Source of the DNA: Flavobacteriales bacterium
Lineage (GTDB): Bacteria > Bacteroidota > Bacteroidia > Flavobacteriales_F > PHOS-HE28
NCBI GenBank assembly: GCA_016712535.1
Contig: JADJQW010000003.1
Coordinates: 637,001-701,000, forward strand
Direction: 5' to 3'
DNA: 64,000 nt
Made by a program: the position numbers and the translations under genes
Notes under the pieces: generated by a model
The model's input: only the letters and a program-made list of their open reading frames with translations
The model's database searches: none
Told to the model about the DNA's origin: nothing
Shown here: positions 17,337 through 26,651 of the stretch, in pieces
How positions within the stretch are numbered: position 1 is the stretch's first letter
Layout of the letters: each line of letters starts with the position of its first letter

Positions 17337-19043
17337 GGTGCCTGTGTGCCGCATGCGGAAGAGCACTTCGAAGGCCGCATGGCCATCGTTGCGCATGTGC
17401 AGGCTGCCATCGAGCTGCTCGGCCAGCGCCTCCACGATCTCGAGTCCCAGCTTGCCCGGTCCGCTGCGCGCGCCGTTCGCGGGCGGGACGCCGTTGTTGC
17501 TCACCACCAAGCGGTACAGGTCGCCCTCCACGCGCGAAGCCGTGAGATCGATGTGGCCGCCCGTGGCGTGCGGGAATGCGTGCTGAAAGGCGTTGTTCAC
17601 CAATTCGCACACGATGATGCCCAGTTCGATGGCGGTGTCCTGGTCGCATTTCAGGCCATTGGCCTCCACGCCGATGCTCACCGTGGAACGCAGTCCTTCG
17701 TGCATGCCAGCGATGGAGTCCGAGAGCTGCCTCAGGAAGGAATCGAGATTGATGTTGCGCAGGTCAGGCTGGTCATACAGGCGGTGGTGAACCAGCGCGA
17801 TGGTGTCTATCCGGCGCTTGCCGCGCAGGAATTCGTCTCGTACGTGCGGATCGTCGAGCGAGGATGCCTGGAGGTTCAGCAAGCTGCTCACCACCTGAAG
17901 GTTGTTCTTCACCCGATGATGCACCTCTCGGCTCAGCACTTCACGCTCACCTGTGGCCTTCGTGAGGCGATCCTGCAGCTGGCGTGCCTGCAATGCGAGA
18001 ATTCCAGCAGCCCGTCGCCGCATCCGGCCCCGCCAGGCGAGCAGGATGAGCAAAACGGCCAAGGTGGCCAGGATGGCAGCCGCGATGCGATTGGCGCGCA
18101 GCTCGCTGCTCGTGAGCTCCGCGAATTCCGTGGCTTCGATGCCGATGGCCGTATACAGCTGGCAGCCGTTCAGTTGCACGGGACTCACTTGGACGGCGTA
18201 GGACCGGCCGCCCTCTTCCAGGATGATGGACTTGTTGAATTTCCGTTCGATCCAGGTTGGGAGCGCCCGGGAGAGCACCATGGCCATGGGCTCTTCGGTG
18301 GCAGCTGGGTTGCTGGCATACACACGGGCGTCGCCATTGATCAGCAGCATGCCGTAGCGCACCAGGCTGGGTGACCTTGCATCCATGGAGGCGGCGCGGC
18401 CGAGGTCGATGTCGAGCAGCAGCACACGGAAGGCCTGCTCGGGGCTCTTGCTGCGGATCAGGTGACAAACCTGCAACACACGCTGCACGCTATCGCCGAA
18501 CTGGCGTTCGCTCCAGACCGGTTCCTCGCGCCGGTTCTCCAGCGCCTTGCTGAACCAGATCCGCTCTCGCGGGTCGTAGCGCCCGAATGCGCCCCACGGC
18601 TTTGGCACGGTGTCCATGCCGCGCTCGCTGATGGTATAAGCCATGGGCAGGCTGTCCGGGCCTCCTTGCTGCGTGCGCACGAGCAGTAAGGCCGTGTCTT
18701 TCCGGTGCAGGCTGGTCTCGTTGCCGAACTCGTCGGCCAATCGGATGGAGATCACGGGCCAATCCGAGCGCAGCAGCCCTTTCCAGCGCAGGATCATCTG
18801 CTCATCGCTGATGCCTTCGGCGATGGAGGAGGATTCCTCCACGGCATCCTCCTCCCATTCATGGAACATGGCTTCGATCCGGACCGCAAGCATCTGCTGG
18901 GCACGCAGGAGGCCCATGCCCGCCAGGTCCGCCGTGCGCTGCTCGGTTTCACGGTGATGCCACCCCAGGAGCAGTCCGGAAGCCACCAGCAGCAAGGCGA
19001 TCAGCGCTGGCAACGCACGGTCGATGGCATTGCGCTTGATCAC
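17301..19043 (-). CDS. Membrane sensor histidine kinase, HisKA_2 type
   Basis: A 580-residue sensor kinase. Transmembrane segments at residues ~10-28 and 319-338 enclose a ~290-residue extracytoplasmic sensor domain that resembles a Cache-type fold by layout. The phospho-acceptor site is SREVHHRVKNNLQ with His375/376, the HisKA_2 signature. The ATP-binding domain follows, with CELVNNAFQHAF (N box) and a KLGLEIV segment (G2 box). A response-regulator partner is not encoded beside it. The gene overlaps the small lipoprotein gene upstream by 4 bases and converges on tolC. Confidence 0.9.
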   Translation of the reverse strand: MIKRNAIDRALPALIALLLVASGLLLGWHHRETEQRTADLAGMGLLRAQQMLAVRIEAMFHEWEEDAVEESSSIAEGISDEQMILRWKGLLRSDWPVISIRLADEFGNETSLHRKDTALLLVRTQQGGPDSLPMAYTISERGMDTVPKPWGAFGRYDPRERIWFSKALENRREEPVWSERQFGDSVQRVLQVCHLIRSKSPEQAFRVLLLDIDLGRAASMDARSPSLVRYGMLLINGDARVYASNPAATEEPMAMVLSRALPTWIERKFNKSIILEEGGRSYAVQVSPVQLNGCQLYTAIGIEATEFAELTSSELRANRIAAAILATLAVLLILLAWRGRMRRRAAGILALQARQLQDRLTKATGEREVLSREVHHRVKNNLQVVSSLLNLQASSLDDPHVRDEFLRGKRRIDTIALVHHRLYDQPDLRNINLDSFLRQLSDSIAGMHEGLRSTVSIGVEANGLKCDQDTAIELGIIVCELVNNAFQHAFPHATGGHIDLTASRVEGDLYRLVVSNNGVPPANGARSGPGKLGLEIVEALAEQLDGSLHMRNDGHAAFEVLFRMRHTGTSAETDEAQGTK

Positions 19044-19423
19044 GGGCAGGGGGCCTTGGTCACATCCGTACGCGTCACTTCGATCTGAGCGCCGCCATCC
19101 TTGATCTGATCGGTGGTGAGGCGCTCCGGGATGAAGTAGATCCCATTGAGCTTGCCCAAGAGCATCATGCCGGGGCGCAAGCAGGTGTCGGCCTCGAACG
19201 ATTCAACGTTGCGGCCCTGGTAGTGGAGGTCGATGGCCAGCGCGATGGCGCGGTCAGTATCGGCGATGTTCTTCAAGCGCAGGAGCAGCTCGCTGGGCTT
19301 GCCAGGCGGGTGGTTCCATCGGTAAGCGACCTCGACACCATCGTGCGTTCCCTTCTCCAGGTATTGCGCACCGGTGCAGGATGCAAGGGTGAAAGCGATG
19401 GCAGCGAGGATGGCGGCTTTCAT
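19040..19423 (-). CDS. Small hypothetical lipoprotein
   Basis: A 127-residue protein with a lipobox (AFTLASC, Cys16), so probably a lipoprotein. The mature part has a beta-sandwich-like pattern (GVEVAYRWNHPPGKPSELLL, then ALAIDLHYQGRNV) reminiscent of small envelope immunoglobulin-like domains. No family recognised. It overlaps both neighbours by 4 bases: its start lies in the end of the threonine aldolase gene and its stop in the start of the kinase gene. This suggests one transcript of aldolase, lipoprotein and kinase, and possibly a role for the lipoprotein near the sensor. Confidence 0.65.
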   Translation of the reverse strand: MKAAILAAIAFTLASCTGAQYLEKGTHDGVEVAYRWNHPPGKPSELLLRLKNIADTDRAIALAIDLHYQGRNVESFEADTCLRPGMMLLGKLNGIYFIPERLTTDQIKDGGAQIEVTRTDVTKAPCP

Positions 19424-20448
19424 GCAGTGATGCTGTTCAGCGCGGCAATGGTCCGATCAGTGCCTTCGTCCCCGATGTCGAGGTGGGTGACCATGCGCAC
19501 CTGGCTTGGGCCGATGGCGAAGCAGCGGATGCCCTTCGACTCGAGCAGCGCCACGTGCTCCTTCGCCGTGCGTTCAGCGCGCAGGTCATAGATGATGATG
19601 TTGGTGTCGATCGGCATCAGGTGCTTGCACCAGGGCCTTGTGCTGATCGCTGCGCCGATGAGCTTGGCGCGCGCGTGGTCAACGGCGAGGCGCTTCACAT
19701 GATGATCGAGCGCATGGAGGCCGGCCGCTGCGAGCATGCCCGCCTGCCGCATGCCGCCGCCGAAGCGCTTTCGCACGCGACGGGCCTGAAGGATGAAGGT
19801 CCGATCGCCGGTGAGCACGCTGCCCACCGGGGCGCCAAGGCCCTTGCTGAGGCAGATGGAGATGCTCTGGAAGGTGCGGCCCCAATCCTGCGGTGAGCTG
19901 CCATCAACGGCCATGGCGTTGAAGAGCCGCGCGCCATCGAGGTGGAGCGCAAGGCCATGGGCATCGCAGATCGTTCGGATGCGCGCCGTTTCGGCAATGT
20001 CCCAGACGGCGCCGCCGCCGCGGTTCACGGTGTTCTCGATCACCACCAGCCGCGTGTTGGCCAGGTAAGCGGCGTTGCGGTCGTTGATGGCCGCTTCGAC
20101 ATCATCGGCAGTGAAGCGGCCGCGATCGGCAGGCAGGTGCTTCACGCTGCAGCCGCTGTTGGCCATCATGCCGCCGCCCTCGTAGCGGTAGACATGCGCG
20201 CCTTCCTCGCAGAGCACCTCGTCGCCGGGACGGGTATGCACATTGATCGCGATCTGGTTGGTCATGGTGCCGCTCGGGCAGAAGAGCGCCGCTTCGTGCC
20301 CGAAGAGCACGGCCATGCGCTCCTCCAAGGCGTTCACGGTGGGGTCCTCGCCGAATACGTCGTCGCCCAGTTCCGCGCTCAGCATCGCCTCGCGCATGGC
20401 GGGCGTTGGCTGCGTCACTGTATCGGAGCGGAGGTCGACGATGCGCAC
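19420..20448 (-). CDS. ltaE: Low-specificity L-threonine aldolase
   Basis: A 342-residue fold-type I PLP enzyme that cleaves L-threonine or L-allo-threonine to glycine and acetaldehyde. DLRSDTVTQPT at residues 5-15 is the family start signature. FCPSGTMTNQ (57-65) binds the PLP phosphate, His85 stacks on the cofactor, DGARLFNA (171-178) holds the Asp that contacts the pyridine nitrogen, and Lys202 in SICLSKGLGAPVGS forms the Schiff base. Length and motif order are standard. It begins the minus-strand overlapping group that continues with the lipoprotein and the kinase. Confidence 0.93.
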   Translation of the reverse strand: MRIVDLRSDTVTQPTPAMREAMLSAELGDDVFGEDPTVNALEERMAVLFGHEAALFCPSGTMTNQIAINVHTRPGDEVLCEEGAHVYRYEGGGMMANSGCSVKHLPADRGRFTADDVEAAINDRNAAYLANTRLVVIENTVNRGGGAVWDIAETARIRTICDAHGLALHLDGARLFNAMAVDGSSPQDWGRTFQSISICLSKGLGAPVGSVLTGDRTFILQARRVRKRFGGGMRQAGMLAAAGLHALDHHVKRLAVDHARAKLIGAAISTRPWCKHLMPIDTNIIIYDLRAERTAKEHVALLESKGIRCFAIGPSQVRMVTHLDIGDEGTDRTIAALNSITA

Positions 20449-20478
20449 GCGCCCAAGATAACGGGCTCGGGTACAGGG

Positions 20479-20865
20479 CTAATGCAGGTGCTTGTGCAGC
20501 TCGGCCAACAAGGGCAGTTCGGCTTTGCCCACGCCATGGAAGGCGCTGGCCACTGCATCGGCGCAGCGGTAGATCAGCTCCTTGCGCTCAGCGGTGAGGT
20601 CGTGCCGGTGCCGGGCCATATAGGCGATGAAGGAGTCGAAGGCGCCCTCCACGGAAGCGCCGCGCTCGGCCAGCACCTCGAACTCGAATTCGGTGATGTA
20701 GGCCTGGTCGGTGCCGAAGTGATCGGTGCTCACCTCCTGCGGCACCAGCTGCTCGCTCACCACGCGTTTCAGGGTGCGCACCTCATTGTCGGACACCTTT
20801 CCATCCGCGGCCGCGATCGCGTAGAGGAGGCGGCCCAGTTCCTTGTAGAAGAGTTGTGCTTCCAT
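20479..20865 (-). CDS. TerB-like helical protein
   Basis: A 128-residue all-helical protein. The segment LLYAIAAADGKVSDNEVRTL is the metal-binding signature of the TerB-like fold: Asp and Glu in an ADGxxxxxE arrangement. A second helix pair toward the C-terminus (YMARHRHDLTAERKELIYR) would complete the domain. TerB domains bind divalent metals and occur in stress-related or housekeeping envelope complexes; no partner ter genes are here. TACCTTCG on the minus strand (20887-20894) is a likely -7 box 22 bases upstream of the start. Confidence 0.65.
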   Translation of the reverse strand: MEAQLFYKELGRLLYAIAAADGKVSDNEVRTLKRVVSEQLVPQEVSTDHFGTDQAYITEFEFEVLAERGASVEGAFDSFIAYMARHRHDLTAERKELIYRCADAVASAFHGVGKAELPLLAELHKHLH

Positions 20866-20911
20866 GGCGGTGAAGTTGGGGTCGAACGAAGGTATGCGCG
20901 GCTGACGCCGG

Positions 20912-21553
20912 TCACTTCACGCGCACGACGAGCACTCCATCGCGCAGCGGGATCATCACCGGGTCGAGCCTATGATCCGCGTTCACCAGCTCGGCGAATC
21001 GGACCAGCGCGGAGGTCTGGTCGTCGCGCTGTTGCTTTGGCGCGAGCACCTTTCCGCTCCATAGGACATTATCGGCGATGATGATGCCGCCCTTCGCCAT
21101 GCGCGGAAGCACGGCTTCGAGGTAAGCCGGGTAGTTCTGCTTATCAGCATCGATGAACACGAGGTCGAAAGGAGAGGGAAGCTCCGGGATCACCTCAAGC
21201 GCTGGCCGATGGTGCATGGTGATGCGGTCGAGCATGCCGGCCTTCTCGACGTAGCGGTGCACCATCTCCGGCAGGTAGGGGTCGATGTCGATGGTGTGCA
21301 GCATGCCACCGGGAGCGAGCCCTTCGGCCAAGCAGAGCGCGCTGTAGCCGGTGTAGGTGCCGATCTCGACAGCGATGCGCGGCCGAACGAGCTGGCTGAG
21401 CATGGCGAGGAATCGCCCTTGCAGATGACCGCTGAGCATGGCGGGCATGTGCACTTTCTCGCGTGTTTCGGCGGCGAGCTCTTTCAGGTACCACGGCTCG
21501 TTGCCGCTCTGGGCTTCGCAATAGGCATCGAGGGCAGGTTCAATGAACTGCAT
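20912..21553 (-). CDS. SAM-dependent O-methyltransferase (family 3)
   Basis: A 213-residue class I methyltransferase of the caffeoyl-CoA/catechol O-methyltransferase type. AVEIGTYTGYSALCLAEGL near residue 60 is the SAM-binding loop, HTIDIDP follows with the acidic residue that binds the ribose, and FDLVFIDADKQNY near residue 130 contains the metal-ligand Asp. IIADNVLWSGKVL carries the second conserved metal-binding DN. The substrate is probably a small catechol-like molecule. Its start lies 14 bases inside the end of the Kelch-type gene. Confidence 0.9.
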   Translation of the reverse strand: MQFIEPALDAYCEAQSGNEPWYLKELAAETREKVHMPAMLSGHLQGRFLAMLSQLVRPRIAVEIGTYTGYSALCLAEGLAPGGMLHTIDIDPYLPEMVHRYVEKAGMLDRITMHHRPALEVIPELPSPFDLVFIDADKQNYPAYLEAVLPRMAKGGIIIADNVLWSGKVLAPKQQRDDQTSALVRFAELVNADHRLDPVMIPLRDGVLVVRVK

Positions 21554-22733
21554 CAGGGAGCTTGATGAAGCGTGCGATGCTGAAGCCCTCGTTCAGCCGA
21601 AGATGCAGCGTGAATGCACCAGCTGAGAGATGATGGATCGGAAGCACGTGCCCACGGTTCGCCCTGATCCGGTCCACCACTTGGCCCTGGGCATTGATGA
21701 TGAGGGCCTCGTTGAATGACATGCCATCAGGCAATCGTATCGCCTCGTTGGCGGGGTTCGGGTAAACGCTGAAGGAGGACGGCGATTGTTCGCCGATGGA
21801 GAATGCGAACGTGGTCCCGTACCAATCGTTGCGGCGTGCCATGGTGCCATCGAGCCCAAGGCCGTAGTTCAGGAAATTCCATCCACCGGCGCAGCCGGAC
21901 GCGGCGACAACGCCTCCCCGCCGATCGCTTGGAAGCACGGCGTCTGCAAGTTCCCAGCCCGATGCGGTGAAGCGGAAAGCCGTCGCCCTGAAGTTCGAAT
22001 TGTCAACCGCGCCGGCTATGTAGAAGAGGCCTCCGTTCCAACTCACCCCGCTTCCTCCGAACCGGCCTTCGGGCAATGCGGGCATTGGCGCCCACTCATC
22101 TCCAGAGATGTTATAGGACCAGCATTCATCCAATGCGGCATAACTGGAATCAGCGCCACCGGCGACGAATCCGCCTTCGGCAGTGCCCATCCGGTGCCTG
22201 CCCACGCCGGGCAGGGACGTGCGCTGCTCCCAGGAATCCGTGGAGGGTTCATACCTCCACAACTCGGTCAAAGCAGTTCCGCCGGCGATGATTCCTCCGC
22301 AGATGTAGAGGTCGTTGGCAGAAACGAATGAGCCGCATGCATAGCGACCAGCACCGGGCAGTGAGGCACGCTGGATCCAGGATTGCGTGCCCGGATCGAA
22401 GGACCAGAGCTCATTCAATGGACCGGAAGCATCCAGGCCGCCGAACAGGTAGCCTTGGCCGGATATGCTTTGTGCAGTGCAGTATTGCCGAGGTGACGCG
22501 GGTACTGACGTTGATGGGCTCCAGGTCTGATTGAAGGAGTCGTACCTCCAGAAGTCATTCGTCAACGACCAGCCCACTTGCATGCCCGTCCCAACGTACA
22601 CGTCGCAATCGATGCTGAAGGCAGCGGCATCATCCCTCGCCGTGCCGGGGAAATCGGGCAGCTGCTCCCATTGGAATTGGGCTCCTGCAAGGCGCGTGAG
22701 CGCTAAGGCCAGCACGAGCATGAAGGTCCTCAT
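21540..22733 (-). CDS. Secreted Kelch-repeat T9SS protein
   Basis: A 397-residue exported protein with a signal peptide over residues 1-18. At least five Kelch-type units follow, each with a pattern like GYLFGGLDASGPLNELWSFD, DLYICGG...LTELWRYEP and DECWSYN, so a beta-propeller is expected. The last ~75 residues are a type A sorting domain (FSVYPNPANEAIRLP, then GAFTLHLRL). TAGCTTCG on the minus strand (22739-22746) lies 5 bases before the ATG and supports the start. Ligand unknown. The end overlaps the O-methyltransferase start by 14 bases. Confidence 0.82.
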   Translation of the reverse strand: MRTFMLVLALALTRLAGAQFQWEQLPDFPGTARDDAAAFSIDCDVYVGTGMQVGWSLTNDFWRYDSFNQTWSPSTSVPASPRQYCTAQSISGQGYLFGGLDASGPLNELWSFDPGTQSWIQRASLPGAGRYACGSFVSANDLYICGGIIAGGTALTELWRYEPSTDSWEQRTSLPGVGRHRMGTAEGGFVAGGADSSYAALDECWSYNISGDEWAPMPALPEGRFGGSGVSWNGGLFYIAGAVDNSNFRATAFRFTASGWELADAVLPSDRRGGVVAASGCAGGWNFLNYGLGLDGTMARRNDWYGTTFAFSIGEQSPSSFSVYPNPANEAIRLPDGMSFNEALIINAQGQVVDRIRANRGHVLPIHHLSAGAFTLHLRLNEGFSIARFIKLPDAVH

Positions 22734-22748
22734 GCGCCCGAAGCTAGC

Positions 22749-24772
22749 TCACCGACTGGCATCCGCGCGCAGCTCGTCCAAGCTCTTCGGTTCATCCAGC
22801 GGATGCGCCTTGAGCACCACGCGCGGCTCTTTGCTGTTCAGCGGGGCCACATCGGCGCGGGCCACTTTGCCGTCGCGGTCCACGAGGAAGAGCGATTTCA
22901 TCTTGCCCGGCGCCACCAACAGGTTGTCGCGCGTGCCGGTGCCGCTTCCCAATAGGTGATCACGGAGTTCTCGTCGCGCAGCACGGCGTAGGCATTGACC
23001 CAAGGGAAGGGCGCGCCATCGGGTCCTACGGCGCTGGCCAGCACGTTCTGCTGCACGGCCATCTTCATGATGCGGTCGATGTTGTACAGCCCGAAGCCAT
23101 CGAGGCCGAACGTGGTGCGCACCGCAGCGAAATTGGCATTGCCCTGTTCCCAGTTCACCGGGCGGCGCGTGGCGGCGTATTCGCGCCAGGGCTCTAGCAC
23201 CATGGCCTGTTCGCTGTCATTCATGGCGCGGCGTGCGTGCTTCCAGGCAGTGAGCGGCATATCGGCATGCTCGCGCTTGTAGCGGTTGGCGCTGCGCATG
23301 ACATCACGGTCGAAGCGGGCCTGCCGCTTGTTGAGCGCCTTGGCATACAGCACCATGGCACGGTCCCATTGAGCAGCCTTCAAGGGCGAGCTGCGGTTCC
23401 ACTTCGCGCTCACGGGCAGTTGCAGCCATTCGCCGTTCTCCTTCAGCCAGAGCGTGCCTTCCTCCTGCCCGGCTTCCATATCGAGGTGGATGTCCTGGAA
23501 CAGGTGCCTCCGCCCATAGAGCCGCTTGAACATGGCGCGCGATTCGGGACCGGTGTATTCCCAGATGGCCTTATGCGGCACGCGGCGCCAATCGGGGAAT
23601 TGCTTGTCATTCTTGTTGTCGACCTGCACTACGAAGACGATGCGGTCGGCGTCGTACATGCCTTTGTGACCCGCCACGCGGATCTCCGGCACGCGGCCTT
23701 GGTGCTTGAAGCGGTCGCGCTTGCGGATCCAGCTTCTGCCGGATGCCGCGGTATCGCATGGCGTCAGATGGCAGTAACGGGCGCTGGCCCGCCGCGCATC
23801 GAAGAGTGTGGTGTCCGGCCGCTTCTCTCGCTCGAGGTCCCAGAGCTTGTTCCAATACAGGCTGGTGGCTTCCGTGGCGCTCGATGCTTGCACTGCGCTC
23901 ATGGGCGCTGCGCTCACTTGGCCGCTCGGCTGCCAATCGCCCGTGCCGGCATTCAGTTGCCAGCCCACGAAGCCCTCTTCGAGCGCTGGTTCTTCCGGTC
24001 GCTCGAGGGTGATGCGCGCGCCTTCCGCAAGGCTCAGTTGTTCGCCGTTGGCGCTGGCGTACAGCTCGTACATGCCGGCGGTCTCCATGTGGCCCATGCC
24101 CGCCGGTGTGCTCACGTGCATGGGGATTCCGCTCGCGATGATCTCGTAGGGCTCGTTGAAGCTGCGGTAGCTCAGTTCGATCTCGCCTTCAACCGGTCGG
24201 CCAAGCGCGTCCAGGATCGCGTTCGCCGGGATCATCACGCGGACGCCATCGCTCATGAGCACGTTGATGGACTGCGCAGCATCCACCACATGCCGCTCGC
24301 GTGCCTTGTCGATGCCCGGCAGCAGCGGTTTCACTTTGGGATGCGCGCAAAGAACTGCCGGAGGAAGGGGGGCGTCGCCGAAGTGCAGTTCCACGTGGAC
24401 GCGGCGGTTCAGCGCGTGGTCGGCCTCGTTGGCGCCCTGGGCCGCGGGCATGCGCTCACCGCTCCAGGTCACTTCGATGGGCTTGCCGGCGAGACAGGTG
24501 CCCGTCAGGGCCTCGCGCACGGCATCCACGCGGCGGCGGCTCAGGGCTTCGTTGTAAGCGATGCTGCCGCGCACGTCGGTGTGGCCGTGCAGGGTGATGC
24601 GCGTGATGCGGTTCACCGCGGGATCGTCGCAGGCGCGCAGCAAGGCGGCGTGCTCTGTAGCCGCGAGCTCGTGGCTATCGAGCGCGAAGCGCAGCTGGAT
24701 CGATTCGGTGCTCTGCGCGGCGAGGCCTGCGGCCAGCGCCAGCGCCAACGACAAGGTCAAGGGTCGGACCAT
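22749..24772 (-). CDS. OmpA-domain envelope protein, broken by a single-base frameshift
   Basis: Signal peptide at residues 1-19 from the ATG at 24772. Residues ~22-130 are an OmpA-like peptidoglycan-binding domain: ITLHGHTDVRGSIAYNEALS, then LNRRVHVELHF. A long unrecognised domain follows. Reading is lost near base 22950: the first frame runs to ENSVITYW and then into EAAPARATT with a stop at 22898. The other frame restores GSGTGTRDNLLVAPG and continues in good coding sense to the stop at 22749. Adding one G to the minus-strand run TTGGGAAG repairs it exactly, giving 674 residues. The break is either a real mutation or an assembly error at a G-run. Confidence 0.72.
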
Positions 24773-24927
24773 AGCGCAAGGGTTTGGGTTAGGATGCTTG
24801 AACAACCGCGATCGCCATGCGATCAGTATGCGCGCACCGTGAATCGTGCCGCTTTTCACCAATGACCTGTTGCCTTCGCGGTAACGAGCAGGGGTTGACC
24901 GGGGCTCCGGGCGGCTTCTTTTGCGCC

Positions 24928-25533
24928 ATGGCCCGAAAGGCGGCGGTTGACGCCCTCACGCTCTTCGACTCGCTGGTGTACACCTGCCAGTACCGCGTGA
25001 GCATCGATGTGCCCAGCGATGCGCTGGCCTGGGTGATGCAGACGCGCCATGCGCTGCGCGACCGCATCGGGCGCTTCGAGTGCTTCTACCGCTTGCCGGG
25101 CATCACGCTGCTGGAGAGCGAGCTCCCGCCGGAGTACGAATCCACGTTGAGCGATTCCATTGCGCGCGGCGCCTCCGGCCAGCGCGGCTTCCGGCTGAAG
25201 CTCGATGGCATCCGCCATTCAGATGACCGCAAGCGCATCTATGTGGGCGTTGAGCCGGTCGGGCCGATCAGCGCGCTGCAGCAGCGATTGCTGGACCATG
25301 TGCGCGCGAACAAGCGCATCAAGAAGCTCGGTGTCGAGATTCCTTTGCAGCCCATGCTGCTGATCGCCGGGCCGCTCAAGGCCGCGCAGTTCGAGCAGGC
25401 CTGGTCCATGCTCGAGAACGAGCAGTACTGCGGCGAGCGCGTTGTGACCGACCTGACGCTGATGAGGCGCGAGGTGGCCGACGATTCGCTCGATGAGCAT
25501 TTGAAGAGCGTGAAACTCGAACCGGTGGCCTGA
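24928..25533 (+). CDS. 2'-5' RNA ligase-like (2H fold) protein without the usual histidines
   Basis: A 201-residue protein from the ATG at 24928. The order of segments resembles the Bacteroidota 2'-5' RNA ligase/2H phosphoesterase family: RLPGITLLE in the place of the first HxT strand, FRLKLDGI next, and then LLIAGPLKAAQFEQAW followed by VTDLTLMRRE near the end. In active enzymes the first and third of these hold His-x-Thr/Ser; here Gly replaces the first His and none is seen in the second. So the fold is suggested but the classic catalysis looks lost. It is followed after 3 bases by the Nudix gene. Family call is moderate; loss of His is read directly. Confidence 0.5.
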   Translation: MARKAAVDALTLFDSLVYTCQYRVSIDVPSDALAWVMQTRHALRDRIGRFECFYRLPGITLLESELPPEYESTLSDSIARGASGQRGFRLKLDGIRHSDDRKRIYVGVEPVGPISALQQRLLDHVRANKRIKKLGVEIPLQPMLLIAGPLKAAQFEQAWSMLENEQYCGERVVTDLTLMRREVADDSLDEHLKSVKLEPVA

Positions 25534-25536
25534 GCC

Positions 25537-25983
25537 ATGTTCACGATCCGCGCCTACGGCTTGCTGTTGAATGCGGAACGGACGCAGGTCCTGGTGGCCG
25601 ATGAGCTGATCAAGGGCCAGCGCATCACCAAGTTCCCCGGCGGCGGTTTGGAATACGGCGAAGGCTTGAAGGAATGCTTGATCCGCGAAGTGCGCGAGGA
25701 GATCGGGGTGGAGGCCTTGGATGTGGAGCATTTCTACACCACGGATTTCTTCCAGCAGAGCGCCTTCCACAGCACGCCCATGCAGGTGGTGAGCGTGTAC
25801 TTCACGTTCCGGGTGGCAGGCTTGGAGGCCATTCCCGTGGTGGATCTCCCGTACAGGGGCATAACGGGTCCAGGCGATCAAGAGGTGTTCCGATGGGCCC
25901 CGCTTGCGCAGGCCGCTGAAGATGCGGTGTCGCTGCCGATCGACCGGCACGTATGGCACCTGCTGCGGAAAAGGCGGGCGTGA
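25537..25983 (+). CDS. Nudix hydrolase
   Basis: A 148-residue Nudix enzyme. The Nudix box G-x5-E-x7-REVxEExGV occupies residues 36-58 with all invariant residues (GGGLEYGE, then REVREEIGV), so metal-dependent hydrolysis of a nucleoside diphosphate linked to another group is expected. The substrate cannot be told from sequence; candidates are ADP-sugars, oxidised nucleotides or NAD derivatives. It starts 3 bases after the 2H-like gene and ends 17 bases before the beta-barrel gene, all on the plus strand, so the three may share a transcript. Confidence 0.9.
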   Translation: MFTIRAYGLLLNAERTQVLVADELIKGQRITKFPGGGLEYGEGLKECLIREVREEIGVEALDVEHFYTTDFFQQSAFHSTPMQVVSVYFTFRVAGLEAIPVVDLPYRGITGPGDQEVFRWAPLAQAAEDAVSLPIDRHVWHLLRKRRA

Positions 25984-26000
25984 GCCGATACCTTTCGGCC

Positions 26001-26651
26001 ATGATGAACCGACCCCTTCTCTTCGCCCTGGCGCTCCTTGCAGCCTCCACCTCATCGGCCCAGGAGAAACCGAAGCCCAAGGCCCTGTTCAACGACAGCA
26101 CTTCCGTGACCGGCGGCTACTTCGGATTCACGCCGAAGCTGACCAACGTGATGGGCGCCGATGTGCTCCTGCTCGGCTTCAGCGGGGCCTTCATCCTCGA
26201 GCACAAGGTGGCGCTGGGTTTGGGCGGCGCATGGAGCAGCAGCACGATCAAGAATGTGGCCTATGAGCAGTTCCTGCGCGATTTCGGCACCGAGGACGTG
26301 AGCGGGCTCGAGCTGCGCTACGGCTACGGCGGCCTGCTGATCGAACCGATAGTCCTGGGCAAGCACGCAGTGCACCTTACCGTTCCGGTGCTCATCGGTC
26401 TGGGCAGCGTATCGTACAGCTACCCGCGCTCGAACAGCGGCAGCAACAGCGATCGCCGTAACCGCACGGATGGTCAGGCCTTCGTAGCGGTGGAGCCCGG
26501 CCTTGAGCTTGAGGTCACCGTGGTGGAGGCTTTCCGCGTGGGGTTCGGCGCTTCCTACCTGTGGACGAGCGATCTCGAGCTGCCTTATACCGCGCCCGAT
26601 GCGCTTCGCAACTACATGGCGCGAATGACGGTGAAGATCGGCGGGTTCTAG
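26001..26651 (+). CDS. Outer-membrane beta-barrel protein
   Basis: A 216-residue protein with a signal peptide over about residues 1-21 (MMNRPLLFALALLAASTSSAQ). The mature part has alternating hydrophobic strands and turns (GGYFGFTPKL, GGLLIEPIVLG, VHLTVPVLIGLG, VGFGASYLWTSD) ending in an aromatic residue, a pattern of 8- to 10-stranded barrels of the OmpX/outer-membrane-porin-like class. A low-complexity NSGSNSDRRN loop is probably extracellular. Either of the two adjacent ATG codons could be used. Function unknown. The stop overlaps the convergent gene by 4 bases. Confidence 0.65.
   Translation: MMNRPLLFALALLAASTSSAQEKPKPKALFNDSTSVTGGYFGFTPKLTNVMGADVLLLGFSGAFILEHKVALGLGGAWSSSTIKNVAYEQFLRDFGTEDVSGLELRYGYGGLLIEPIVLGKHAVHLTVPVLIGLGSVSYSYPRSNSGSNSDRRNRTDGQAFVAVEPGLELEVTVVEAFRVGFGASYLWTSDLELPYTAPDALRNYMARMTVKIGGF

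Noticed and set aside
22749..23003. Separate 84-codon gene after the OmpA-domain protein
   Set aside because: Its sense reads as the continuation of the upstream protein after a single-base shift; only the last ~63 codons look coding.
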